Shown here: positions 14,917 to 26,246 of the stretch, piece after piece
Layout: each line of letters begins with the position of its first letter
Numbering within the stretch: the stretch's first letter is position 1
Source of the DNA: Flavobacteriales bacterium
GTDB lineage: Bacteria > Bacteroidota > Bacteroidia > Flavobacteriales > Crocinitomicaceae
DNA length: 38,454 nt
Direction of reading: 5' to 3'
Assembly: GCA_947375085.1 (NCBI GenBank)
Contig: CANCEQ010000006.1
Span: 1 to 38,454 of the forward strand
Position numbers and translations under genes: made by a program
Notes under the pieces: model-generated
What the model saw: only the letters and a program-made list of their open reading frames with translations
Databases searched by the model: none
Told to the model about the DNA's origin: nothing

Positions 14917-17103
14917 ATGGCGACTAAAAGAATGCAAGCGTATCACGATGTGTTAAATAGAACACCTAAACACATCGAATTTGATGGTAAAATTTCTGAA
15001 ATTTTCGGAGAAAATGTTTTTCACGCTGAAGCAATGCGTGAATATCTTCCAAGTGAAGCATACAAATCGATGATGGAGTCTTCTTTAAAAGGAACTCGTT
15101 TAGATCGTAAGATGGCTGATCAAGTTGCTTCTTCTATGAAAGATTGGGCGATTACTAAAGGAGCTACACATTATACTCACTGGTTTCAACCATTAACAGG
15201 TTCAACAGCTGAGAAGCACGATGCTTTCTTTAAACCAGTAGGACCAGGAAGAGCTATTGAGCGTTTTGATGGTGATTTATTAATTCAACAAGAGCCAGAT
15301 GCTTCTTCATTTCCAAATGGAGGAATTCGTAATACATTTGAAGCGAGAGGTTATACAGCTTGGGATCCTTCTTCTCCAGCTTTCGTTATAGACAAAACAT
15401 TATGTATTCCAACAATCTTCATTTCTTATACAGGTGAAGCATTGGATTATAAAATGCCTTTGTTAAAAGCATTGCATTCAATTGATGAGTCAGCTACTGC
15501 TGTTTGTCAATATTTTGATAAAAATGTAACTAAAACAGTTGCGACTTTAGGTTGGGAACAAGAATATTTCTTAGTTGATTCAGCTTTATTTAATGCACGT
15601 CCTGATATTATGATGACAGGTAGAGCGTTATTTGGACATGCTCCTGCTAAAGGTCAACAATTAGACGATCATTATTTTGGTTCAATTCCTGCTCGTGTAA
15701 CTGCGTTTATGCGTGAGTTTGAAACAGAATCTATTCGTTTAGGTATTCCTGTTACTACTCGTCATAATGAGGTTGCGCCAAATCAATTCGAATGTGCACC
15801 GATTTTTGAAGAGTGTAATTTAGCAAATGACCACAATCTTTTGTTGATGGATATTATGGAGAAAGTTGCTCGTAAACATAATTTCCGTGTATTGTTACAT
15901 GAAAAACCATTCGCAGGTGTAAATGGTTCAGGTAAACATAATAACTGGTCCTTAGGAACAGATACTGGAGTGAATTTATTAGCGCCAGGTAAAAATCCAA
16001 AATCTAACTTACAATTTTTAACTTTCTTCTGTAATACAATCAAAGCGATTCATGATCAAGCAGATTTATTAAGAGCTTGTATCGCAGGGGCAGGAAACGA
16101 TCACCGTTTAGGAGCGAATGAAGCACCTCCAGCAATTATTTCAGCATTTATTGGTTCTCAATTGTCTTATTTATTAGATGAAATCGAGAAAAATGTGAAA
16201 GCTGGAAAAATGACTCCAGAAGATAAAACAGAATTGAAATTGAATATCGGTAAAATTCCACAAATTATGTTGGATAATACAGATAGAAATAGAACTTCTC
16301 CGTTTGCATTTACAGGAAACAAATTTGAATTCAGAGCGGTTGGTTCTTCAGCTAACTGTGCTTCAGCAATGATTGTTATTAATACAATCGTTTCGAATCA
16401 GTTACAAATCTTCAAAAAAGATGTGGATGCTAGAATCGAAAAAGGTGAAAGCAAAGACGAAGCTATCTTGAAAGAGCTTCAAAAAATGATCAAAGAATCT
16501 AAGAAAATTCGTTTCGAAGGAAACGGATATGGAGAGGAATGGGTTAAAGAAGCAGAGAAAAGAGGTTTATCTAACTTGAAAGATACTCCAAGAGCATTAA
16601 AAGTTTGGGGAGATAAAAAAGTAGTTAAATTGTTCAATGATATGAATATTTTGACTCCTAGAGAATTAGAAGCTCGTCAAGAAATTGAGTTTGAAGCTTA
16701 TATTCATAAAATTCAAATCGAAGCTCGTTTAATTGGGGATATTGCTCAAAATCATATTACTCCAGCTGTTGTTGAATACCAAAATAAATTAATCCAAAAT
16801 ATTCAAGGTTTAATTTCTATTTTAGGAGATAAAGCGGGTAAAGAAGCTGCAAAAGCTCAGTTAGAATTGTTAACTAAAATTTCTGATCATTTGAATAAAA
16901 TGAAAACAGGATGTGATGATATGTTAGCAGCTCGTAAATTAGCGAATAAAGTAGATGGAAATGAAGCGAAAGCAGTAGCTTACTGTGATAAAGTAAAAGT
17001 TTATTTTGACGATATTCGTTACCACGCTGATAAATTAGAGTTATTAATTGATGATGAGTTATGGCCTTTACCAAAATTCAGAGAAATGTTGTTTACTCGT
17101 TAA
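14917..17103 (+). CDS. glnN: Glutamine synthetase type III
   Basis: A 728-residue GSIII, which makes glutamine from glutamate, ammonia and ATP; it is a large cytoplasmic dodecamer. Length matches GSIII (about 700-730) rather than GSI/GSII. Catalytic-core segments are TLGWEQEYFLVD (metal-binding Glu residues), TRHNEVAPNQFECAPIFEE, NFRVLLHEKPFAGVNGSGKHNNWSL (the His/Asn ATP-glutamate region) and NRTSPFAFTGNKFEFRAVGSS, followed by a helical C-terminal domain of about 200 residues characteristic of type III. The start at 14917 (ATGGCGACTAAA) is chosen because an in-frame ATG 9 nt earlier is followed at once by TAA. It is a single-gene unit with its own promoter candidate and a clear terminator. 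Nitrogen-responsive control is expected from family knowledge; two 9-bp direct repeats upstream are candidate sites. Confidence 0.95.
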   Translation: MATKRMQAYHDVLNRTPKHIEFDGKISEIFGENVFHAEAMREYLPSEAYKSMMESSLKGTRLDRKMADQVASSMKDWAITKGATHYTHWFQPLTGSTAEKHDAFFKPVGPGRAIERFDGDLLIQQEPDASSFPNGGIRNTFEARGYTAWDPSSPAFVIDKTLCIPTIFISYTGEALDYKMPLLKALHSIDESATAVCQYFDKNVTKTVATLGWEQEYFLVDSALFNARPDIMMTGRALFGHAPAKGQQLDDHYFGSIPARVTAFMREFETESIRLGIPVTTRHNEVAPNQFECAPIFEECNLANDHNLLLMDIMEKVARKHNFRVLLHEKPFAGVNGSGKHNNWSLGTDTGVNLLAPGKNPKSNLQFLTFFCNTIKAIHDQADLLRACIAGAGNDHRLGANEAPPAIISAFIGSQLSYLLDEIEKNVKAGKMTPEDKTELKLNIGKIPQIMLDNTDRNRTSPFAFTGNKFEFRAVGSSANCASAMIVINTIVSNQLQIFKKDVDARIEKGESKDEAILKELQKMIKESKKIRFEGNGYGEEWVKEAEKRGLSNLKDTPRALKVWGDKKVVKLFNDMNILTPRELEARQEIEFEAYIHKIQIEARLIGDIAQNHITPAVVEYQNKLIQNIQGLISILGDKAGKEAAKAQLELLTKISDHLNKMKTGCDDMLAARKLANKVDGNEAKAVAYCDKVKVYFDDIRYHADKLELLIDDELWPLPKFREMLFTR

Positions 17104-17121
17104 TCAATAAAATAAATACTT

Positions 17122-17150
17122 AAAAGCTCTTCTTAGGAAGGGCTTTTTTT
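17122..17150 (+). terminator. Intrinsic terminator of glnN
   Basis: An 11-bp stem, AAAAGCTCTTC (17122-17132) with GAAGGGCTTTT (17137-17147), contains one T-G wobble, has a TTAG tetraloop, and its descending arm runs into seven T (17144-17150). It begins 19 bp after the glnN stop. Confidence 0.85.
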
Positions 17151-17205
17151 ATGCGATTTTTTCCAATAAAATAACTATTTTAGCGATTATAATAATAAAG
17201 AAATT

Positions 17206-17862
17206 ATGAGTAAGATATTCAGTTTAGCTTTTTTGTTTAGCGTAGTTTTAAATTCATTTGGTCAAATAGAGCCGAAACATACTTTTACTATGGAGGTTGG
17301 TATGCCAATAGCAATGGCAAATCCATTTTTTAAAGGGGTGATGAAAAGTGTAGTTAATTTAACTCCATACTATCAATATCGATTTAAAAATTCATTTACA
17401 ATTGGAGCTGGCGCAAATTATTCTTACTTACAAGTAGATAAATTCAAAGTGCCTACTGCTGAGCCAGCTAAAGGAGGTGTTCATTCAATTGGAGGTTTTA
17501 TTAAGATAGGACATGAGAAATTTCATAATGAGCAATTTGCTACCGATTTTGGTGTGAAAATAGGTTACAATAAAACGTATTTTAATACTGATTTTAACGA
17601 TTCTATTTATGGGAAGGCACAAACTGTCAATGCTGTTTCTATAACACCAACTTTAGGATTAATTTTAAGTGTGGATGAATTTTCATCGTATCGATTTACG
17701 ATTGGTTATGCTTTCAATGGATTTGGATTTTCACCTCAACGTTTAGGGATTCATACAAATGCTGGATACAATATAGCAGATTATTCAAAACCGACGCAAT
17801 GTTTAGTTGTTGGCTTTGGATTTACTCATTATTTTTCTAAGGTGAAAAACACAGAAGAGTAG
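17206..17862 (+). CDS. Secreted outer-membrane beta-barrel protein, unknown function
   Basis: A 218-residue protein with a signal peptide (IFSLAFLFSVVLNSFGQ, cleavage near residue 19-20) and alternating strands rich in Gly, Tyr and Phe. Examples are LTPYYQYRFKNSFTIGAGANYSYLQV, VHSIGGFIKIGHE, TDFGVKIGYNKTYF and a terminal strand CLVVGFGFTHYF, suggesting an 8- to 10-strand outer-membrane barrel. I cannot assign a specific family beyond the broad OmpW/porin-like barrels of Bacteroidota. It stands between the glnN terminator and the prmC-ligA genes, with a weak -7 resemblance only (TATTTTAG) upstream. The 3' side carries a degenerate heptamer tract. Confidence 0.65.
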   Translation: MSKIFSLAFLFSVVLNSFGQIEPKHTFTMEVGMPIAMANPFFKGVMKSVVNLTPYYQYRFKNSFTIGAGANYSYLQVDKFKVPTAEPAKGGVHSIGGFIKIGHEKFHNEQFATDFGVKIGYNKTYFNTDFNDSIYGKAQTVNAVSITPTLGLILSVDEFSSYRFTIGYAFNGFGFSPQRLGIHTNAGYNIADYSKPTQCLVVGFGFTHYFSKVKNTEE

Positions 17863-17868
17863 TAATAA

Positions 17869-17903
17869 ATTACGAATTATGAATGTTTGATTTTGGATTT
17901 AGA
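17869..17903. repeat. Degenerate heptanucleotide tract (ATTACGA/ATTATGA-like x5)
   Basis: Five 7-nt units in register, ATTACGA, ATTATGA, ATGTTTG, ATTTTGG and ATTTAGA, begin 7 bp after the stop of the barrel gene and lie upstream of prmC. The first two differ at one base; the others keep the AT start and the G near the end. It looks like a decayed short-tandem array. Confidence 0.45.
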
Positions 17904-17942
17904 TTAAAACGAATTAAAATCAAATATTAAAAATTACCAAAA

Positions 17943-20850
<2,908 letters not shown>

Positions 20851-20932
20851 TGATGAGTAAAGTGAGTAAGGTTTATTTTATTACTTTTGAAGTTGATCAC
20901 TTGATTGATTTTATAAATTTGAATTTAAATGT

Positions 20933-20940
20933 TACTTTTG
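20933..20940 (+). promoter_or_regulatory. Candidate -7 box of dapA
   Basis: TACTTTTG matches TAnnTTTG and is followed by CA, as is common at these promoters. It lies 38 bp before the dapA ATG. A second TACTTTTG occurs at 20882-20889, so two start sites are possible. A properly spaced TTG -33 box is not obvious for either. Confidence 0.4.
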
Positions 20941-20977
20941 CAGCTATCTTGTTAAATAAAATAAACTATTTTAAAAA

Positions 20978-21856
20978 ATGAACAATATTTTTAAAGGTTC
21001 GGGAGTAGCTTTGGTTACACCATTTCATGCTGATAACTCAATTGATTTTGATGCACTTAGAAAATTAGTTCGTCTTCAAATAGACGGTGGAATTGATTTT
21101 TTAGTTGTTCAAGGTACAACAGGTGAGTCGCCTACATTAACTTCAAATGAAAAATTAGAGGTTTTAAAAACGGTTATTGAAGAAAATAACGGGAAGCTTA
21201 AAATAGTTTATGGTGTTGGTGGAAACAATACATTACAAGTTGGAGAGAATTTTAAATCTATTCCAGCTGGTGTAGATGGAATTTTATCTGTATCTCCTTA
21301 TTATAATAAGCCAACTCAAAACGGTATCATAGAGCACTATAAATACATCGCAAGTTGTACATCTTTACCAATTATAATGTATAATGTTCCAGGTAGAACT
21401 GGTTCGAATATGTTAGCTGAAACTACGCTTGAATTAGCTAAAATTGACAATATAGTTGCGATGAAAGAAGCTTCAGGTAATATGGAGCAAATTATGGAGT
21501 TAATTCGTTTAAGACCAGAAGGGTTTGGAATTTTATCAGGAGATGATGCAATTACAATGCCTTTGATAGCAGCTGGTGCAGATGGAGTTATTTCTGTAGT
21601 TGCGAACGCCTTACCAGAAAAATTCGCAAAAATGGTAAAAGCATCTGTTGAAGAAAATTTAGCTGTTGCCCGAAAAGAGCATTATGATTTATTGCCAATT
21701 ACAAAAATGTTTTTTGAAGAAGGAAATCCAGGAGGAGTTAAAATTGCGTTAGCAAAAAGAGAAATAATGAATCCACATATGAGATTACCATTAGTTCAGG
21801 TTTCAAATGGATTGAAAAATAGAATTGAAAATGAAATGGAATCATGGTTAAAATGA
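20978..21856 (+). CDS. dapA: 4-hydroxy-tetrahydrodipicolinate synthase
   Basis: A 292-residue TIM-barrel aldolase that condenses pyruvate with aspartate semialdehyde, the first committed step to diaminopimelate and lysine, feeding peptidoglycan and protein synthesis. Class I aldolase marks are present: GTTGESPTLT (46-55), Tyr-135 in IMYNVPGRTG (133-142), and the Schiff-base Lys-163 in VAMKEASGN (160-168), followed by ILSGDDA. Length is normal. Its own promoter box is upstream and a palindrome lies 12 bp after its stop. Related N-acetylneuraminate lyases share the fold, but the TTGE and YNVPGRT pattern favours DapA. Confidence 0.94.
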   Translation: MNNIFKGSGVALVTPFHADNSIDFDALRKLVRLQIDGGIDFLVVQGTTGESPTLTSNEKLEVLKTVIEENNGKLKIVYGVGGNNTLQVGENFKSIPAGVDGILSVSPYYNKPTQNGIIEHYKYIASCTSLPIIMYNVPGRTGSNMLAETTLELAKIDNIVAMKEASGNMEQIMELIRLRPEGFGILSGDDAITMPLIAAGADGVISVVANALPEKFAKMVKASVEENLAVARKEHYDLLPITKMFFEEGNPGGVKIALAKREIMNPHMRLPLVQVSNGLKNRIENEMESWLK

Positions 21857-21867
21857 TTCAAATATTC

Positions 21868-21895
21868 GTAGGGACGTATAATTATACGTCCGTAC
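21868..21895. repeat. 28-bp near-perfect palindrome (REP/MITE-like)
   Basis: The centre, arms GGACGTATAA and TTATACGTCC at 21872-21891, is a perfect 20-bp palindrome. With the flanking GTAG/GTAC pair it extends to 28 bp with one mismatched pair. It lies in the 71-bp gap between dapA and the DHH phosphoesterase gene and has no following T-run, so it is not a standard intrinsic terminator. The GTAGGG/CCSTAC-type ends resemble dispersed palindromic repeats of other bacterial genomes, from memory only. Confidence 0.7.
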
Positions 21896-21927
21896 ATTAT
21901 TAATCCAAAATAAATTCCCCAAAATAA

Positions 21928-22929
21928 ATGTATAATTCAATCGTAAACGAAATAAAATCAGCATCAAGTATTATTATCACAGCGCATAAATCACCAGATG
22001 GAGATTCTATTGGAAGTTCGTTAGGATTATATCATTTTATAAAAAAGTTGGGAAAAGAAGTTGTTATTTGTCATCCTGATCCAGCACCAGATTATTTATT
22101 GTTTTTAGAAGGTGTCGAGACTATAAAAACAATGGCAACTGAAAATTTAGAAATAGAAGAGTTGTTTGAGAAATCAGATTTAATTTTTTGTTTAGATTAC
22201 AATGCAACTGATAGAGTAGGTGAAGGAATGCAACATTTATTAGAAAAGTCAGAAGCAAAAAAAATCATGATTGATCATCATTTGAATCCTCAAGATTTTG
22301 CTTTTATAACTATTTCAGAAACAAGTGTTTGTTCAACGTCTCAATTAATTGTTGAATTGATTGAGCAATCGGGTAATGGAGATTTATTAGATGAAAAAAT
22401 AGGGACGCCTTTGTATTTAGGTATTCTAACTGATACAGGTTCTTTTAGATTTCCATCTGTTCAACCTAGAACACATGAGCTTTTAGCAAAACTATTGCAT
22501 GCGGGTGTAAAGCATTATTTAGTTCATGAAACTTTGAATGATAATAATACATTCGATCGATTACGATTACAAGGATATGCTTTAAGTAAGAAATTAGAAT
22601 TGATTGAAGATTATAATGTTGCATTAATTTGGTTGACTGAAGAAGAGTTAACTAAATACAATTATAAAAAAGGTGATACGGAAGGATTTGTAAATATTGC
22701 TTTATCTATAAAAGGTATGAAAGCTGCGATGTTTTTTGCAGAAAGAGATGGGGTTGTTAAAATATCTTTCCGATCAAAAGGGCAAGATAATCCCGTGAAT
22801 GTTCTGGCTTCTGAACACTTTAGTGGGGGTGGGCATGCGAATGCTTCAGGTGGAATGAGTGAATTGTCTATTCAGGATACTTTATTAAAAATAAAAAAAT
22901 TAATTCCCGATTATTTTAAAAAGAATTAA
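21928..22929 (+). CDS. DHH-family phosphoesterase, NrnA-like (nanoRNase/pAp phosphatase)
   Basis: A 333-residue DHH-DHHA1 protein. The manganese-binding motifs are AHKSPDGDSIGSS (19-31), the LIFCLDYNATDR segment with its metal Asp, the signature IDHHLNP and TDTGSFRF. The C-terminal DHHA1 domain has the glycine-rich GGGHANASGG that binds the substrate. Members of this subgroup (NrnA, Rv2837c-like) degrade 2- to 5-nt RNAs, dephosphorylate 3'-phosphoadenosine 5'-phosphate, or hydrolyse linear or cyclic dinucleotides; which activity applies here cannot be told. Bacteroidota often lack oligoribonuclease Orn, making an RNA-end role plausible. It lies after the palindrome and 21 bp before the PrsW-like gene. 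Confidence 0.85.
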   Translation: MYNSIVNEIKSASSIIITAHKSPDGDSIGSSLGLYHFIKKLGKEVVICHPDPAPDYLLFLEGVETIKTMATENLEIEELFEKSDLIFCLDYNATDRVGEGMQHLLEKSEAKKIMIDHHLNPQDFAFITISETSVCSTSQLIVELIEQSGNGDLLDEKIGTPLYLGILTDTGSFRFPSVQPRTHELLAKLLHAGVKHYLVHETLNDNNTFDRLRLQGYALSKKLELIEDYNVALIWLTEEELTKYNYKKGDTEGFVNIALSIKGMKAAMFFAERDGVVKISFRSKGQDNPVNVLASEHFSGGGHANASGGMSELSIQDTLLKIKKLIPDYFKKN

Positions 22930-22950
22930 TTTTATAAAAATTAATAAAAA

Positions 22951-24282
22951 ATGATGCTAGCATTTTATCTTTTAATTGCCATATTATCTTCATGGATTTG
23001 GGTTAATTATTTTAAAAATATTGGCCTATCAGATAATAGTAAAATAACATATAGGTATTTAACTTTTGCTTTAGGAGCTGGCTCTTATTATCTTTTTCAT
23101 ATTATCGTTAATAATTTATTAGGTGGTTTTGAAATAAGTTGGCAGAACAAAACTTTAGGTAACCTGTTTAATAGTATTGTTAAAATAGGTTTAATAGGTG
23201 AAGTTGTCAAAATTATTCCAATTTTCATAGTTTATAATTTGTTCAAGAAACAATTAGAGAATCCGATGGATGTCTTTGTGTTTTTTATGGTTTCAGTGCT
23301 TGGTTATGCAGCAATCGAAAACTTTTACTATTCTTTACAAAATGAATATTATTTCTTTAATGATAAAACAGCTTTAAGAACTCTTGGAGAGATGTATTGT
23401 ACTTCAATTATTGCATTTGCAGTTATTGATTACAGATTTCATTCAAGAGCAAAGAAGCCTTTAAGAATAGTTCTTTTTGTTCTTTTAGCTGCAATGCTTC
23501 ATGGTTTTTATGATTTTTGGTTGTACTATGAACGATTAATTAGTTTTGGTGTCATTTTTACAATAATTTATTTTTGTTTAGGGATCTCTGTTTTTGCAAA
23601 TACGCTTACAAATTCAATTAATATAGCTCCTGATTTCACATATGGTAGAGTATTTGGAAATCAAGAGAAAATCGATAAGATGATTAAATTCTATTTTGGA
23701 TTTGTTGTTTTACAATTTCTATTTTTGGCATTTAATAAACAATTTTCTTTTGCTTGGGATAATTTTTTAGACACATTATGGTTTTCTTCTGTTATTATTT
23801 ATTTAGCGGTTAATAGATCGAATAACATTAAAGTGATTAAAAAACGTTGGAGTAAGTTGAAAATTGAATTTCCTTTTGAATTTTATCACAATGACACCTT
23901 TAATGGAAGAACTTCTAAATTAAAATTGAGATTTAAAGGTGAAACTTTTAATGAAGATAAGATAGAGGTTTATTACAATGAATTATGTTCGATGTATCCA
24001 CTTTCACATCGAAATTCATTCATCATGAAAAACAAGCTAATACATATTGAAAAAAAATTCTTTTTAAAAAATGATGAGACGTTCTATTTAGTTAAATTGG
24101 TTAGTGATGATAAAAATGAATATATGCTGCTAAAACCAAAAACTTCTGGTAAAAACATGGTAAAACGAAAGTATCCTATAGTAGCATTGTTCTCAATTCA
24201 TGATTTAGAAGATATAAAAAATGATAAATTGACAGCTGCAGATTTTCAATTTAGAGAATGGGTATTTATCAAGCACCGTTAA
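22951..24282 (+). CDS. PrsW-like intramembrane protease family protein with C-terminal extension
   Basis: A 443-residue membrane protein. The N-terminal two thirds carry about eight hydrophobic helices (near 2-20, 36-56, 78-97, 108-127, 146-160, 171-190, 198-220 and 245-285). Motifs in helix positions recall PrsW/glutamic-type intramembrane proteases: GEVVK at 83-87 (usual EExxK), AIENFYY at 121-127 (usual FExxxY) and LHGFYDFW at 183-190 (HxxxD). The first Glu of the EE pair is Gly here, so activity is uncertain. From about 290 to the end is a soluble, mixed alpha/beta region rich in Lys and Phe that I do not recognise. Known PrsW cleaves anti-sigma factors; no sigma/anti-sigma genes are nearby. 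It lies between the DHH gene and rpe, probably co-transcribed. Confidence 0.6.
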   Translation: MMLAFYLLIAILSSWIWVNYFKNIGLSDNSKITYRYLTFALGAGSYYLFHIIVNNLLGGFEISWQNKTLGNLFNSIVKIGLIGEVVKIIPIFIVYNLFKKQLENPMDVFVFFMVSVLGYAAIENFYYSLQNEYYFFNDKTALRTLGEMYCTSIIAFAVIDYRFHSRAKKPLRIVLFVLLAAMLHGFYDFWLYYERLISFGVIFTIIYFCLGISVFANTLTNSINIAPDFTYGRVFGNQEKIDKMIKFYFGFVVLQFLFLAFNKQFSFAWDNFLDTLWFSSVIIYLAVNRSNNIKVIKKRWSKLKIEFPFEFYHNDTFNGRTSKLKLRFKGETFNEDKIEVYYNELCSMYPLSHRNSFIMKNKLIHIEKKFFLKNDETFYLVKLVSDDKNEYMLLKPKTSGKNMVKRKYPIVALFSIHDLEDIKNDKLTAADFQFREWVFIKHR

Positions 24283-24342
24283 ATAAAAATAAACACTATA
24301 GAATTCGTTAAAAATCTTACTTATATTAAAAAATAAAAAAAA

Positions 24343-24993
24343 ATGGCTCATTTAATTTCTCCTTCAGTTTTATCATGTGATTTTGCAAATATTCAGCGCG
24401 ATGTTGAAATGATCAATAATTCAAACGCAGATTGGTTTCATGTGGATGTGATGGATGGAGTTTTTGTTCCAAATATATCTTTTGGCTTCCCTGTGATTGA
24501 AGCGATTAAAAAACATGCTAAAAAGCCGTTGGATGTACATTTAATGATACAAAATCCGGATCAATATATTAATCAATTTCAAAAAGCAGGAGCTGATATT
24601 TTAACTGTTCATTATGAGGCATGCACACATCTTCATAGAACAATTCAAGCAATCAAAGAAGCTGGAATGAAAGCGGGTGTAGCTTTAAATCCTCATACAC
24701 CAGTTTCATTTCTAGAAGATGTTATTCAAGAGTTGGACTTAGTTTTGATTATGTCTGTAAACCCAGGTTTTGGGGGACAAAAGTTTATTCAAAATGCTTT
24801 GGTAAAAGTCACACAAGTTAAAGAATTAATTACTTCAAAAAAATCAAAAGCAGTAATAGAGGTTGATGGTGGAGTTAACTTAGAGACGGGTAAAGAATTA
24901 GTAAAAGCAGGTGCAGATGTATTAGTTGCAGGAAGTTTTGTTTTTAATTCAGAAAATCCAACTTCTACAATTGATCTTTTAAAAAATATTTAA
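24343..24993 (+). CDS. rpe: Ribulose-phosphate 3-epimerase
   Basis: A 216-residue TIM-barrel enzyme that interconverts ribulose 5-phosphate and xylulose 5-phosphate in the pentose phosphate pathway. Signatures are ISPSVLSCDFANI (5-17), WFHVDVMDGVFVPNISFG (31-48) with metal His and catalytic Asp, LDVHLMIQNP, VHYEA, LIMSVNPGFGGQKFI and the second catalytic Asp in IEVDGGVN. The phosphate-binding loop at the end (GADVLVAGSFVF) is intact. Length is standard. A 60-bp A/T-rich gap precedes it; no clear promoter box is visible. Confidence 0.95.
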   Translation: MAHLISPSVLSCDFANIQRDVEMINNSNADWFHVDVMDGVFVPNISFGFPVIEAIKKHAKKPLDVHLMIQNPDQYINQFQKAGADILTVHYEACTHLHRTIQAIKEAGMKAGVALNPHTPVSFLEDVIQELDLVLIMSVNPGFGGQKFIQNALVKVTQVKELITSKKSKAVIEVDGGVNLETGKELVKAGADVLVAGSFVFNSENPTSTIDLLKNI

Positions 24994-25046
24994 AAATATT
25001 TATATTTTTAAAGTAACCAATATACTATTCTAACGTTTAATAAAGT

Positions 25047-26150
25047 ATGAAAACTATTGCAGTTATATTGGTTCTGTTTTTTCTTAGCGATTTAATTGCT
25101 CAAGAAGATTCTTTATTAGTTGTTAGAGAGAAACAACTTGTTGTATTGTTGAATGATTTACGTTCTGCTTCAAAAAATTCTGAAAAGGAATCAAAAAATA
25201 AAGTTTTCAAAGAATATCTTTTGGAAACAATCAAGATAAAAAACGCGATTAATTATCCGTTTTCTAAATTAACTTCAATAGGAACTGTTTCAAGCGACGA
25301 TAAAAAGATTAGATTATTCAATTGGAATATTGAACAAGATGATCAAACACAAAAATATTACTGTTACATTTTGAGGTATGACGAGCGAAAAAAAGATTAT
25401 TTAATTAGTGAGTTAATTGATAATTCATTTATGATTCCAGCTCGGCCTGATGGCGTCTTAGAAGGGAAGGATTGGTATGGAGCACTTTATTACAAAATAA
25501 TACCAATATCAAAAGGGAATAAGCAAATGTACACCCTGTTAGGTTTAGATGCTAACACATCAATGAGTAATATAAAATTAATTGACGTACTCACTTTTAG
25601 TGGTAACAATCCAAAACTTGGTGCACCTATTTTTAAAACCAAAACAGAAACTCTAAAAAGAATGTTTTTTGAACATTCGGAAAAAGCATTCATGTCTTTA
25701 AAATACGAATCAAATTTTAATCGTATAATTTATGATCATCTATCACCTGAAACTCCTAGTATGACAGGTTTTTATTCGTATTATGTCCCAGATTTTTCTT
25801 ATGATGCATTTATGTTAGTTAAAGATAAATGGGTGTTGACAGAAGATGTTGTTGGAGTAAATGGTAAAACTTCTGAAAAATTAAAGGTCTTTGTTCAAAA
25901 TGAAAAAGGAGAACTTGAACAAAAAGAAATAAAAGATAAATGGATAAATCCGAGTGATCCTTCAGCTGCTGCAGGAAGTTCAAATCATGTTGCTATTACT
26001 CCTGATTCTCCTCTGATGCCTGAAGATAAAACTTCATTAAAAGACAAACTCTTTAAAAAGAAAGAAAAGAAATATAAGACAGATACTTATTCAACCTATC
26101 CTTATTCTGAAGTAAATAGAAAAAGGAAAAGAGATAGAAAAGCAGAATAA
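25047..26150 (+). CDS. Secreted protein of unknown function with basic C-terminal tail
   Basis: I cannot assign a function. The 367-residue product has a signal peptide (MKTIAVILVLFFLSDLIAQ, cleavage near 18-19). A helical segment follows (about 22-70), then a beta-rich globular region with the Bacteroidota-conserved look WYGALYYKIIP, YTLLGLDANTSMSNIKLIDVLTFS and KLGAPIFK (about 145-200). The last 40 residues are strongly basic (KKKEKKYK, NRKRKRDRK). No lipobox or T9SS sorting domain is evident, so it is probably periplasmic. It stands alone between rpe and the universal stress gene, with about 50 and 110 bp gaps. Confidence 0.6.
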   Translation: MKTIAVILVLFFLSDLIAQEDSLLVVREKQLVVLLNDLRSASKNSEKESKNKVFKEYLLETIKIKNAINYPFSKLTSIGTVSSDDKKIRLFNWNIEQDDQTQKYYCYILRYDERKKDYLISELIDNSFMIPARPDGVLEGKDWYGALYYKIIPISKGNKQMYTLLGLDANTSMSNIKLIDVLTFSGNNPKLGAPIFKTKTETLKRMFFEHSEKAFMSLKYESNFNRIIYDHLSPETPSMTGFYSYYVPDFSYDAFMLVKDKWVLTEDVVGVNGKTSEKLKVFVQNEKGELEQKEIKDKWINPSDPSAAAGSSNHVAITPDSPLMPEDKTSLKDKLFKKKEKKYKTDTYSTYPYSEVNRKRKRDRKAE

Positions 26151-26238
26151 CGTTCATTTTTGTTTGATTTTTAAATTGAACAACGTTTTAACTATTAAAT
26201 TGTTAAAAAAATTATAAACATTTTATTAACATTATACT

Positions 26239-26246
26239 TATATTTG
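26239..26246 (+). promoter_or_regulatory. Candidate -7 box of the universal stress gene
   Basis: TATATTTG fits TAnnTTTG and lies 17 bp before the ATG at 26264, giving a leader of about 12 nt. The upstream DNA is nearly pure A/T and lacks a TTG at the usual -33 distance, so the assignment rests on the -7 box alone. Confidence 0.35.

Noticed and set aside
15783..16043. 86-codon open frame antisense to glnN
   Set aside because: It lies wholly inside a highly conserved enzyme gene, has no promoter or start context, and its product (Cys/Pro-rich, no recognisable fold) looks like a by-product of glnN codon choice.
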